64,000 bases of DNA from Chamaea fasciata (taxonomy: Eukaryota; Chordata; Aves; Passeriformes; Sylviidae). Both the position numbers and the translations under genes were made by a program. Numbering within the stretch: the stretch's first letter is position 1; every line of letters starts with the position of its first letter. This document shows, piece by piece, positions 25,354 through 37,672 of this stretch. The DNA lies in NCBI GenBank assembly GCA_029207755.1, contig JARCOQ010000002.1, forward strand, positions 60,347,576 to 60,411,575. Reading direction: 5' to 3'. The notes beneath the pieces are model-generated. The model had not been told where the DNA came from and did no database searches. It was given only the letters and a program-made list of their open reading frames with translations.

Positions 25354-25626
25354 GCCCGGCCACCGCTGCCGCCGCCGCCGGCTGCGCCCCGGCAGCCCGC
25401 CCGCTCCACCGCCCGCCCGGCGCTTCTCCTCCCCGCGGCTGCCCATTCCCCCGCCGCCACCGCCGCCGCGCTGGGCTGGGCTGGGATGTGCGCACCGCCC
25501 AGGACACTCCCCCTCCGCCGCCACCGCCGCGGGAAGGGCCGGAGCGGGGGAGCGGTCACGGGCTCGGCTGGGAGGGGGCGGGGGGGCGAGACGTGGGGGC
25601 GCGTCCGCGGAGGCTGCGGCAGCGCC

Positions 25627-25670
25627 GCGGGCAGCGGGCAGCGGGCAGCGAGGAAAGCGGGCAGCGGGCA
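25627..25670. repeat. Short GCGGGCA tandem repeats in the CpG island
   Basis: Several copies of a 7-base GCGGGCA/GCGGGCAGC unit, interrupted by GAGGAAA, lie in the likely 5' flank of PCDH20. A length-variable GC-rich tract this close to a promoter is often hard to sequence and can be polymorphic. Confidence 0.6.
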
Positions 25671-25873
25671 GGGAGGGAAGCGGCCGCTGTGCTTAGCCTA
25701 GCGGCGCGGGTACAGCGGAGAGCGGGGATATTGGGAGTGCGTGTGCTCGCTCGGGCAGCACTGGGACCAGGGAAAGAAGGTAGTCCCGTTTGGAAACGAA
25801 GGCGGGAAGAAGATGTTGAAAAATAAACTCGGCTTGTTCTTCGTCTGTGAAAAGATGGAGAGCGACTTTTTAC

Positions 25874-26158
25874 AGGGGCCGATAGTCATCGGACAAGGGG
25901 AGCAGTTTTAAACTAAAAGAGGACAGGTTTAAATTAGGTGTTTAGAAGAAATTCTTTACTCCGAGGGCGATGAGGCACTGTAACAAGTTGCCCCAAGAAG
26001 CTATGGGTGCCCCATCCCTGGAAGTGTTCAAGGCCAGATTGGATGGGGCCTTAGCAACCTGATCTACTGGTCGGCGTCCCTAATCTCGACATGGGGGGTT
26101 GGAAGTAAGATAATTAAGTTTGCTTCCAACCCAAACCGTTCTGAGATTCTATATTGTG
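25874..26158 (+). mobile_element. CR1 LINE fragment upstream of PCDH20
   Basis: Sense CR1 3' end: ggacaaggggagcagtttta, gaagaaattctttact, gcaacctgatctactgg, gcttccaaccc and the tail GAGATTCTATATT. It lies about 140 bp beyond the edge of the CpG island and runs opposite to PCDH20. Confidence 0.9.
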
Positions 26159-27090
26159 ACATGAGTGTCAGCAAGCAGATCGAGAATTAACAGCTGCATT
26201 GGCATTGCGGAGCCTTGGTGGATTGAGCAGCTTGTATCTGCACGAAATGAAGGCCATGTTTTTGAAGAGATTGTAAGCCTTTGATTGGTGGGAAGAGTGT
26301 CCTGCTGAATTACAGCAGCAACTACTTTTTGCTGTTGGCTAAGAACACAAAGGTCCTCTGCGGCAGAAAATAGTGTGTTTTCTTTTTATGGTCTCAAGTC
26401 ACCATTGGCCAGACTATAAGCCTGCCATGGAACTAGATGTGAAATTATCAGAACTCAGGAAACTTTAGACAGCGCAAGACCAATTACGCATTTATTTAAC
26501 ATGTTGGACTATCAAAAGGATTGCTAACCTCGCCAGAATTACTGACACTGTCTGTCTGCAATATCTCAAATAGGATTTTAGATGTCCATCTTTAGCCTGA
26601 AAGTGCTCAAGGATCTGGATCTGGGCTACTGCTAAAAGCTCAGCTACTGGGACTCTCAAGCATGGTGGAGCTGCCCTTCACAGAGGTAAAGTTTGTGTGG
26701 GAACTGGAGCTCACTATATCACAGGGCCTGAAGACCACCTTAAGTGTCTCCATGCTGCATGGCAAGCACAATGTGCAGGCATGTGATCTCAGCTAGGTAC
26801 TAAAAATGGAGAGCACAGCAAAACATTTTCCTTCAGTTAAAACAAAAATTACTCTTCTCTTTTCCTTTTACAATTCAGTGAGACAAACTCCATGTCCAAT
26901 CCAAAGCAAAGAAGCAAAACCCCCTGTAGTTAGACTCCCAATCAAAAACCAACTTAATGCCTGCCCAAGTCTTTTGTTGAACTTCATCTTTCAAAAGCAA
27001 ATAATAAGTGAAACACACAAAACATATTGTCTAGCAACTCTTGGGATGTTTCTGGGTGTTGTGAGGATGAAAGCAGTGGTACAAGCTGCA

Positions 27091-27125
27091 TAGACTAGAC
27101 TAGACTAGACTAGACTAGAATAGAC
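27091..27125. repeat. (TAGAC)n microsatellite
   Basis: Five perfect TAGAC units, then one TAGAA and one more TAGAC. Likely length-polymorphic. Confidence 0.85.
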
Positions 27126-28597
27126 AGAACAGAATAGAAACAAAAACTTCCAAGACTGACTTTTCTCTGGGACTATAAACTAATCATATTAATTCCTTTG
27201 TCCCATATTCTCCATCCTTAAAATATAAATATTGTAATACTGTTTGTCTGAATTAGAGCTTTACCCCATTCTTGCTAAAGTCAATGGCAGTGGAATCAGG
27301 CTCTGCTTTATTCAGTGAAACTCTTGAAAATAAGCTGTGATTTTAATAACCATTTCATCCCAAAAATGACATTAGCACAATAATCATATGTGACCTAAAC
27401 AATGAAGCATTATGGTTCTAACAAAAGGCCTGGCTTTATTTATTATTCATTAATCTCTAAGGTTTTGAAACCACTCAGTATGTACCGCCCTTATAAATTG
27501 TTTATGTCTTTGCCATTCATTTCTAGCACAAATAGAACAGACAATGTAGTGTATACAGTTCAGAGCAAACATGTATAATTTAAAAAAGAAATCAAACTAC
27601 CCAAGTCCTTTCCTAAATTCTCATCCACTGTTTTGAACATTGCTTAGTGTTAAAGGTGCCCATAAACTCAATCCTGTTTAAGTTAGTTTGACTGGACATG
27701 CACAGCAGATGCTTTTAGCTGACTCATATCTCCTCTAATTTTATTCATTTCAACAGAAATATTGAGTCATTTGGATTTCAGTCAGATTTTGACACTGATT
27801 TGTGTGGAGATTGAATTTCATAGACATTATAATTTTCGTTTTAGTGAATCAGTAGTCTCATGAATGAGTCTAAAGTCCCTATAAAATTGTACCTTTAAGT
27901 TCTAGTTTTTGTTTCTCTGATGTCACAGTTTCCTCTTAGGTTATTTCTTCCTCTTATGCTTTTGGAATTACTGACCTATTCCTACACCATTTTTCATACC
28001 ATTACAGCCACTGCATTTCCCTTGGGCCACTGATAGGGTAAATGATGACTTTACTGTTATAGCGTTCAGGTTTTCATTATACTGGATGACTTTTGTTTTA
28101 TTAAAGCACAGGTGTAACAGCCAAATTAAAAGTTTTCTGGAGCATCTGGTACCTCTATCATATTTTATTTTGTTAGACATCAGAAACATCTAGTAATTCT
28201 TAAAGGCTCTTTAAAGACTAATGTGTCTAATAAAGCTCTTGGTTAAGAAGTACTCCAGCCTCTTTAAAGAGAAGTACTCCAGCTGTGTCTGGGATATAGA
28301 ATGAGGGGTGTGAGAGAAGCAGCAGTATAGAAAAGATACCAGATTGGCTCCTTCACTCATTTTTTGGAGGAAGAACCCCTTCAAAAGTTACAGGAAAACA
28401 TTGAAGTGATTTAATTATATTTCTGTACTGTGTTACGTTTCCTGGGACAAAGATGTTAGCAATTTATGAGCCTAATTACATTCAGCCACATGTAGTTAAA
28501 CATATTTTTTTAACTTGCATTTTAGTACATAAAACCTGATTATCACTGCATTCAGGATTTGTATCACAGTGAGTGATTGAGAAGGAACAAGAAGAGC

Positions 28598-28632
28598 ATT
28601 TCTGTGGGATTCCTGATTTCTGTGGGATTCCT
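28598..28632. repeat. 18-bp tandem duplication
   Basis: ATTTCTGTGGGATTCCT occurs twice in a row with an 18-base period. Confidence 0.85.
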
Positions 28633-29668
28633 CAAGTATGTCACAAACTGCAAATCTGAGATCTAGTGACAAGCTCTCCAAGAAGTGTCATAGTTATTGA
28701 TAAATAGTTCAGAAAGAAGTGCATTGATATGGTAAAATAGAGTATTTATTTTACTTTATCCTGAATAAAGAACATAGGTATCGATACTCAATTGAAATGC
28801 CTCGGTTTTGTGGGCAGAGTTCCAGTGGCAGAAGGGAGCCTTCCCAGGTGATTCATTCAGGACCAAATCTTCTGAAAGAGAATATCAAGTAGTATCTTTT
28901 GGCATGGCTGGAAACTGTGGCCAGTTTTTACAAGCCATAGGGATGCAGGTACATGTTGCCCTCTCAATCTAGCGAAAATCTGTGCTACAGCCTGTGGTTG
29001 TACAGAGGAAGACTGTGGTGTGAGACTTCCTCATCACTGAAATTCAACTGATTCAGATGACAAACTTTGTAAGACTCCAGTCATTGTGATTCTTTGATAC
29101 AGGTGCTTTTCAGTGAGGAAACAGTCACATTTTGCAGTGAAAGCCCTGGTGTGAGTATTGATTTCTAGTCACAGGAAAACTAAGGAAGGCACATGACTAA
29201 CAGACTGCCACTTCACTGAAGATTTTAAAGTGCAGGAGATACAGGGCAAGTAAGAGATCCTTTTAACTTTTAGCAATCTACACTTTTTTATTGTTTTGCT
29301 GTTTAGTAAGGAAAATGCCTTACATGCTGAACTTCCTGAGCAGGATGGTGGATTACAGTGTGAAAGACTTTATGAATATTAGATAGTGACCTTTCTCATA
29401 GAAGTACTGAGCATCTGGTGCTTGCGCTTTACTGAAAGCTGTGATCATCCTGTGTCACTGTAGATCAGACCTAGCATGATCATTCTGTTCTCGGCACAGA
29501 GCAGGAGAGGGACTTTGGCACTGCTTTCCCTTGTGTCATTGTAAGTCAACAGAAACTCCGGGTCCAGCTTGAATAACGCAACAGCTGAGCTGGAAAGGGG
29601 ATGACTCTTTGGGGTTTATATCACTCAAATCTCCAGCTACCCTTTCAAAGGGCTGATTATTGCAAGCT

Positions 29669-29690
29669 CTTGCAAGGTGAACCTTGCAAG
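29669..29690. repeat. Short inverted repeat
   Basis: Arms CTTGCAAGGT and ACCTTGCAAG are exact reverse complements separated by GA. CTTGCAAG is itself a palindrome, so several foldings are possible. Confidence 0.7.
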
Positions 29691-32600
29691 GTTCTGCTCA
29701 GCAGCTTTTCATGAACAAAACTCTGCTGCAGTCATGACAACCTTACAAGAAAGTAGCTAACATGTGAAAGTGGTTTCTAAGCTTATGAAGGAATACCCCA
29801 TGAGGCAAAGCAGTGTTTGATAGGAAGGCTGACAAAGGTGGATGAGATTTTCCTGTCTGGTTCGCTTAGTGCCTGTTGGCGACTGCTGTGTTGAAGCATC
29901 ACAAATCAGAGCTGATAAACACTGGCAGAGAAAAGAGACTTGGGGGAAAAAAATGCCTCCTACAGTCTCTAAACCAAGTATTTGACACATTTGACCAACT
30001 TCTTTCTCAGATTCTTTTGAGGTTTCATAGAAGTACATGTTCTTTGGTTATGATGTTTTTTATATGTCTCCATACATTTTGTGCTTCTTATCTGGAAAAA
30101 TGCCAGCATAGTCCAGCAGTGAGAAAGATTACCTTCAATATATTTTTAGTCTGATCCCAACTTTATTTTTTAAAGAAAAACTAATTTAAAAATTTATTAA
30201 CTAATTATAATTTTCTAAAAATATAAGAGGGAAGAAGGCTTTAACTCAGATTATATTCCAGCACATCTTTTTACCGGAGTTTTTTATACTGTGTTACACA
30301 GCATATGAACATTTGCTTTCACTTACTTCTTGTGTAAGGCTTGAAATAATAATGAAACAACTCTTGTTTAGTAAAAGCCAAAGCACAAGCTGAACTATAG
30401 TACTAATATGACACTCCTAAAAATTATTAATACCATAAAAGTTTCCTTACAGTCCTTATCACATTAGTTCAGGGACAGCACTTCATCTTTTGCCAGCTCA
30501 CTGTGTACATAATGTCTGTAAGTTATGAGAGCGTCATGAATATGTAGGTATTTCTTAATTGACTTCTCATTGACATTAAGCTATGGCTTCTGAGCTGAAG
30601 TGACAACCTTTTAGTGCCAGAAGCCACTTCTGAGGGGAGATCACTGCTCACTCCTCCATTGTCAATGGAGGACAATGCACTGAAGAAGCCCTGTGATATG
30701 CCAGGTAGCCAAGAAGTCAAGACATGAGTGTCAGATAGTTCTTCTTAGCCAGTTACCAACAGCCTGCAATCCCATTCAGTTTTCTGTGATGGAAATGGTT
30801 AGGCAGTGGATATAGTACAGCAATACAGAGCATTTTTCCTCTGTTTACAGCAACTCCAATGATATTTTGGCCTTTCTTTGTTCCTCTGAAACAGGTAGTT
30901 GTATATATTTTTCCTTGTCAGTAGAACTACTTAGCTCTGCTCTGGAATGTTGTAGCTTAAGCTGAGCTCTTTGTCCTTGGGGGATAGACATTTGCTTCCT
31001 TGACAATAAATTATTATATGAATTTTCCAAGGATGAGATTCTGTCATCTTCCCTCAGTCAATATTCAGGTAAAAATTCTTAATTAGCTATTAGCTGTAAT
31101 TCCCTAATATTAGCTTATTCCATGCTCACCAAAATTCTTAAATAACCCAAAAAAGTTTTTTATTGAATGCAGGATAATTACTACATGTTCTGGGATTTGG
31201 GCTGAATTGCATTTTTTTTTTTTTAGACCAGTGGATTGACCAACTCCCAGTGGGATTTAACACATTTTTATGTCTGTGATGAAATTAAGATAGTGAAATC
31301 AAACAACTTAATGCCTAAGCTACTTTTTAGATTATAGGAGAACATCCTGGCTGTATGTTTCAGAAATCTTGCAGCTGATAGAAGGCTTATTATTCGCATT
31401 GTCACTCTGATCACTCAGGTCCCATACTGAGATAAGAGATAATAGTGTTTTCTCTGCAGAGACCCAGGTTTCGCTTTGCAGAGCTGAACAAATGGTTGGA
31501 GCCAAACCTGTTCTGAGGTTCATCCAAATACGGATTTTCTTGAGAATGTAAAAGCCTTTGGTCAGATCAAAACCATACTTCTGTCTTGTTCAACTTTCGA
31601 ATGTAGTGAAAAGAGAGTATTACTCATTAGAAAGGGTGGGATTTGCTTTATCTAACTTTGCTGTCTCAAAATCAGTCATCCAGTCTAGGCCTTTTTTTTC
31701 CTTCCTGAGATGTAGATATTTCCAGGGTATGTAAGTGGAAAGCAGAGGTGTCTAAAATAAGTGAAACAAATTGTTTTCTGCTTCTCTTTCAACTAAAAAC
31801 TCAGGCTAGCGCGAGAAGCTTAGATATAGATGTTTAAATTTTATCTGTTTTAAAGTAGATTATGGAGAAAGGGAATGGTGAGTGTGCAGGCACAGAAGTT
31901 ACATTGTAGATGTGACTTTAAATCATACTCTTAAAATAATCATCAATATTCTTTGAGACTACTGCTAAGTCTACAAAGCCTAAATGTAGGACACTAGCAC
32001 CTCACTTCTCAGAAATTATCAATCAAGAAATATTTACAGATGCTACATCTTACACAATAATTACATCTGACAGACAAAAAAAATGTGATCTATCCCTAAC
32101 AGAATTTCAGAAAGTAAAATTCATTATATACATTATTTTTTAAGTACTAGCTTTATTCACCAGACATTCCTTTTTCTTCATACTTATACAGTGTAGCTCA
32201 GATAGTGCAGAAGACTGTTTGTAGGAAGTTGATCTTTGAAGTTTTTATTCACAATAAGGTAACACTTTCATTTGAAAAATTTGAGATTATATTTCCTTAA
32301 ACAGCACTGAAATATCAAATGTTTGACAATTTCTCTGTTCCTCGTTTTGCACGTCTGTCTATGACTCCATGTAATAAGCATTTGGTTCAAGAAATCGAAA
32401 ACTCAGCAGCAGTTCAGTAAAAGTCAAAAAGCATTTCCTTCAGCATAGAATAAAATTATCTAGTGTTTTACTTCTTCATACTGACTTCACAGCGACTTTC
32501 TTCAGGGAAAAAAACCCAATTTATTTATTTTTTTGAAAAATGAAAATTCATAGTTTGTGGGAAAATGAGCAGCCTCTATACAAGGGTAAAACCTTTTTCT

Positions 32601-34760
32601 CTTTATTTATGGTAATACAGGATTGTGAGGGAAATACCAATTACTGCAAATTTCTATTTCAAATTTTATTGTAGTAATGTACTGTCTAATGTGGCAGTGC
32701 CAACAACAGAACCAACATGTTAGTGTTTTCCCTATTCCTTAGGGAAATAAAAAGCTCAATTTCAATTGTCTACCCAATGAACAAGAACATAGAACTGCTA
32801 CCTGGAATAAATTTTACATGGTAGATTGCTCTTCTGGTACATCTCTTCAAAAACTGATATGTGCATAAATAGTACACCCATGTATAGAATATGGATTGTA
32901 AGTAAATTGACTGAGAAGATATTAAAGCAGAGCAAAAATGAACAATCCAAGGAACCCTACAGTAATGGGAACTGAATACATCCTGATTTGAATTGTGTGC
33001 ATTGTGCTGCAAAGACAGAAAAATTAAAATTTCTTGGTTGTATTGTCTGCATGTTATTCAAGGTAGTTGTCTACATATAGGGTCATTGAAAATAAAATAC
33101 TTTTCTTGAATTAATCCTTCATTTGATAATAAGTGTTTTGTATACCTTTTTAAAATATTAAGCAATGGTCAGCACAGGAGGAGATACTTGCAAAGTGAAC
33201 TATTGAAAAGAAACATTTTTTCCCCCATCCAGTATTAACTCAGGTCTCATTCTGATCAGTCTGAAATTTTAAGGATTATGTCTACTCTTCTACTGAGTGA
33301 AAGTAGAAAGATCAGCCTCTGCAAAAACATGGTCACCACTGAGTTAAATACAAATTCTTTTATATTGAAACCGTTGTGTGGATGCATGAAGTCCCTTAAG
33401 TGTTAAAATGTGTGATATGTATGCTATATATATATATTTCCAGCATATATGTAACTATAGTGAGAAAATGTCATCCTTGGACATGGATTGCCATGTTTGA
33501 CCTGCAACAGTAAAATTCATCTCTCACCTTTCAGCACAACCTGATAGCTTTTATAAACATAAACACAGTTGTTTCCATATATCATACTGTAATGAATATT
33601 GATCTTTTGGGGTTTTTTTAAAGACATAAAATTATCTTTGTTTTTTCTTCACAGTGGTCTATTGATTTGTATTTAGTTATGAGGCGTTCATCCGTTACTT
33701 TCTGGTTTTATGATTATAGCTTTAATGTCAACAAAAGCATAAACAGATTAAAATTTGGCCTGTCTGATGTAGACTGATATTTGTGTGTGTATCTTGGAAA
33801 ATGGAACATAAAAAAAAGAATGAAAATGTTCTATTGAGTGTTGCTAGTTCCAGTGCAGGTCAATCATTACTATGGGTCAATGGAAATAATAGTTATTACA
33901 GGTCACTGAACTTTGTAACATCAGTGGCTTTGTACGCCTCAGAAGCTATTTTTAGAATTTCTAAAAGGAGCTCAAGTTCATGACCTTTTTTTCTTCAGTA
34001 ATTGCAAGGATCAAGGTGGTTGTAATTTTAAAGGGAAAGCTACAGGGAGAACCCTACAGCATCAAGATCTCCCACCAACTTAGAATGGATATTTTTTCTC
34101 TCTTTACTGTACTTGAGAAGAAGTTCATGCCAAAGGGTAGGATTCAAAACAGCTTGTTGGTTGATCAGGGAGTCACTTTAAATTATCATGGTCTCTGTGA
34201 AGTATCCAAAGCTCACTTGAGAGGATTGTCACACAATTTTACTCAACAAATATGTCTTACAATTGGCTTCATTTGCTTAAAGCCACAGATTGCCATGACT
34301 GGACATTGAAGTATCAAAAGAGCATTTGACTCAGCAAAGAGGCCTTGACTTTACCTGGGGGATCAAGGAATAGGAATTTTTTTTTTTTTTTTTAAGGTTC
34401 TGGTAATGGCAGATGAGCTGCCAATCCATTTTTGTAAAATAGGTTGATGTTAGAGCTTTACTAAGGAATATACTTTCAGGAATTTCTTCTGAGAAAGCTA
34501 TTTAAACTAAAAGAAAATTCATAGGAGTGTATTGAGGGTGTGTGAGGCTGAGTGCCTAGGAGTTAGCAAAGTCTTAACTATTATTGTTGAGTTATATTTG
34601 GCTGGTTCCACATTATAAGTAGAATTTAGGTGATTTGCTTCTCAGTGCACTTGTCAGATTAGACAATTTCTGAGTTTTCTACTGGTAGCCCATGTATTCT
34701 TCACACATGGTCTGGGCAGACACCTAATTATTACATTTCTTGATCAAGACCTAGGCAACT

Positions 34761-35697
34761 ATAGTGAGTTTACCTTGTCTAGATGCCAGGTGCCTACCAA
34801 AACTGCACTATCTCTCCCTTCCTCAGCTGGACAGGGGAAAAAGTATGTAAAAAAGGCTTTGTGAGTCAAGATAAAGACAGGGAGAGGTGACTCACCAATT
34901 GCCATCATATGCAAAACAGATTCAACGTGGGGAAAATTAATTTAATATATTACCAATCAAATCAGACTAAATGAAAAATAAAAGCTAAATCTAAAAACAT
35001 CTTTCCCCCACCCCTTTCTTCTTCCTTGGGTTCAACTTCTCCTGAATTTTGTACCTTCTCTACTCCAGCAGCCCAGGGCATGGGAAATGGGGGCTGCACT
35101 CTCTTCATCACATGTTGTCTCTGCCACACCTTCCTTCTCTGTAGGAGGACTCCTCACACCCTTCCACTGTTCCATCAAGGGGGGCCCTCCCACAGGAGAC
35201 AGTCCTTCATGAGCTTCTTCAGTGTGAGTCCCTCCCACAGGAGACAGTACACCATGAACTTCAATGTGAGTCCCTCCCACAGACTGCAGTTCTTCATGAA
35301 CTGCTCCAGAGTGGGTCTCTTCTATGGACTTCAGGGACACAGCCTGACTCACCATGGTCTGCAACAGGGGTTGCAGGAGAATCTCTACTACAGAGGCCGG
35401 GGCATCTCCTCCCGCTTCTGCAACAACCTTGGTTTCTGCAGGGCTGTTTCTCCTGCACATTCTCATTATTTTCTACTGGCTGAACTTGCTGTTGGGCAGG
35501 TTTTTCCCCTTCTTGTTAAATCTGTTATCCTAGAGCTACTACCACCATCACCGATGGCCAGCAGTGGATCTGTCTTGGAGCTGACTGGCATTGTCTCTGT
35601 TGCACACGGAGGAAGCTTCTGGCAGCTTTAATGGAAGTTACCACTGTAGATGCTCACTGCCAAAATCTTGCCATGAAAACACAATACACCACCTCAT
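34761..35697 (-). mobile_element. Endogenous retrovirus LTR (solo LTR-like), minus orientation
   Basis: I recognise this as a diverged copy of an LTR family common in songbird and other neoavian genomes. On the minus strand it starts near 35697 (attgtgttttcatggcaag) and ends near 34761 (ctggcat-like block, then a GGTAAACTCAC stretch matching the family's 3' end). The body has tandem units around CCTCCCACAGGAGACAGT. No retroviral coding region is attached, so it looks like a solo LTR. Boundaries are approximate; I saw no clear target-site duplication. Family name not certain. Confidence 0.72.
35183..35313. repeat. Three 42-45-bp tandem units inside the LTR
   Basis: Units begin at 35183, 35227 and 35269. 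Each starts with a CCCTCCCACAG block, contains TTCATGA or CCATGAA, and ends in a GTGTGA/GTGAG/GTGG block. Unit lengths are close to multiples of three, so a minus-strand frame crosses all of them. Confidence 0.75.
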
Positions 35698-37626
35698 GTG
35701 GCTGTGCATTCAGTCTCAGAGCTGGGTGTTACTGGGTTCCCAGGAGGTTCAGTGGGTGAACTTAACACTGCACCCTGCAATGAACATCTTGGCTCTGATT
35801 TGGACTACTGGAACTAAAAAGATAGCTCTGATGTTACTGGGGCTAATTAATATAAAATTGGTGCTGCATGATAGGGAATAGAACATTGATTGTCCTCTGG
35901 TCTTTATTTATCAGCACAGATGGAGGCACTCAGTTCACTTCCTCTTCAAAAGACTGGGCATGTGGGAGGAGGAGTGGTTCTAAGCTGACTCAAAGCAGCA
36001 TATGTGCTATTCCACAGACCTCCACATACATAGCTGGAAACTTCATATGTTGGGAAACAGGCAGAGAAACTTCCCTCATTGGGAACAAGAGGAGGCCAAT
36101 TAACTTCAGCTAAAAAGGCTGCCATCTTTGCCAGCATGCTATGCTGTGTTACAAACTGCTCCGGCCCTAACTAGAAAGCTTCAGGAGAAACAATGGGGTT
36201 TGGTGTCAGGTGAGCTAAAGAATTTCCTATAATGTTAAAAATGCCTGATCTGAAAAGAGCCAACTTAATATCTTGCTGTAGTATGAATTGGCTGAAGCTG
36301 ACCAGCTTCAATATTACCTCATCCATAAAGACAATTGCCAGTATGAAATAAACACCATAACTAACACAGGAGTCAAGCAGAGAAAGACAGGCACTAAAAA
36401 ATATCTTTACATTGCTAATTTCTGACCTTTGGTGCACTTAAACAAAAATTAAAAAAGAAAAAAGCCTGCTAATTCTTCATCTTTCTCAAGCTGTTATCTT
36501 ACTTTCTGAAGAGATAGCACTTCCCTCGGCCTCCTGCTGCTTCATTTAATCTTTGGTGATTTAAATATAACTTCATTGTGTTTGCAAATAGTATTTTTTA
36601 GGGAGAAAGCTAAAGTAATTCCTTCACAGGAATAATAGGAAAAAGCCCAAAACAAAGCAACTCCACAAAAACAAGATTATTTTTGATCACAGCATGGGAT
36701 GTCAGAAGAGGAAGAATAGACATTAGAAACTGGCTGACTGAGGAATGTGCCATATTGTCACATGCATAATTCATTTTCCAGATAATGTAGACCCTCAAAT
36801 ACAATGTTTCTTGAAAATAAATATGAAAATAAACAACATATTTATCTGTTCCACTCATGCTGTACACCAGAAGAAGAAATCTATTCCTCTTTGCACTGAG
36901 GTAAAGGACTCTGGTAGATAAATTTATACTATCTGCATATACTAGTAAATTAAACTTTTTTTGAGTTATATGTAAGAAAATATTGTGACTTTCAGAGAAA
37001 GATCGTGACTTCTTACAGTACTGTGTGTTTATTTATTGACATCCGAGATAAAAATAGCTTTGGAGGTTATGATTCAAAAATGGTTTGACTGCTTGCACTT
37101 TACTCAGACAGCTTGGAGCAGAGGATCAATCCATCTTAAAAAAAAAAATCTCGAAGTTAAAGCAATCATACCTATGATATATTTAATGTAATAATAGCCT
37201 TTTACATTTTTTGTGTGTCTCTATGGTTCACCCTATTTTGCATAAAAAAGGTTATAGCAATTGCTCACATGATTCCTGACCTCAAATTTCATATTTATAT
37301 TTATATAACAAGACTGTTCTATATTTAATTCAGTTTCTTAACGTAAAAGATAATTTTTAACATCCACAATATTTTTTGCCAGTTTGTATCTGAACACGTT
37401 TATATATTTTTCTTTCATTTTTATTCCACGTGTTCATCAAAATCAGTACATTTAATGCCGCAAATATTAATGTAAATCATAGCAGAAGTTCCAACAAATG
37501 AGTTAATTTTAAATCTTTTTACTGACATGCAACATGTGTTTTACAATGTACTTAATGAGATGATGAGTCGATGGCTAAGAACTGATTTTTTGACTCACCT
37601 AGCATCCTATTGTTTTTTGATTGTAT

Positions 37627-37672
37627 TCCACATCTGTTTTCTTATGGTATCCACATCTGTTTTCTTTTGGTA
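37627..37672. repeat. 23-bp tandem duplication
   Basis: TCCACATCTGTTTTCTTATG plus GTA is repeated at 37650-37672 with a single A-to-T change. Confidence 0.88.

Larger units (their letters stand above)
24690..25735. promoter_or_regulatory. CpG island and probable PCDH20 promoter region
   Basis: This is the only strongly GC- and CpG-rich stretch in an otherwise AT-rich window. It covers coding exon 1, most of intron 1 and the sequence upstream of the start codon. Sp1-type GC boxes are visible, for example GGGGGCGGGGGG at 25574-25586, and there are short CCG and GCGGGCA runs. I see no TATA box, so dispersed CpG-island initiation somewhere in about 25400-25735 on the minus strand is likely. The exact start site cannot be read from sequence. 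Confidence 0.75.
26159..34760. other. Intergenic desert upstream of PCDH20
   Basis: AT-rich, with only the small repeats listed separately (27091, 28598, 29669), a (TA)n run near 33426 and a poly-T near 34378. No coding exon or known element identified. Non-coding first exons of PCDH20 could lie here and would not be visible. Confidence 0.55.

Noticed and set aside
24302..25696. 464-codon open frame on the plus strand across the CpG island
   Set aside because: It is antisense to PCDH20 exon 1 and intron 1, its composition is Pro/Ala/Arg-rich as expected from GC-rich DNA poor in stop codons, and it resembles no protein I know.
35026..35631. 201-codon plus-strand open frame
   Set aside because: It runs antisense through an endogenous retrovirus LTR with tandem repeats and opens with TTG; not a host gene.
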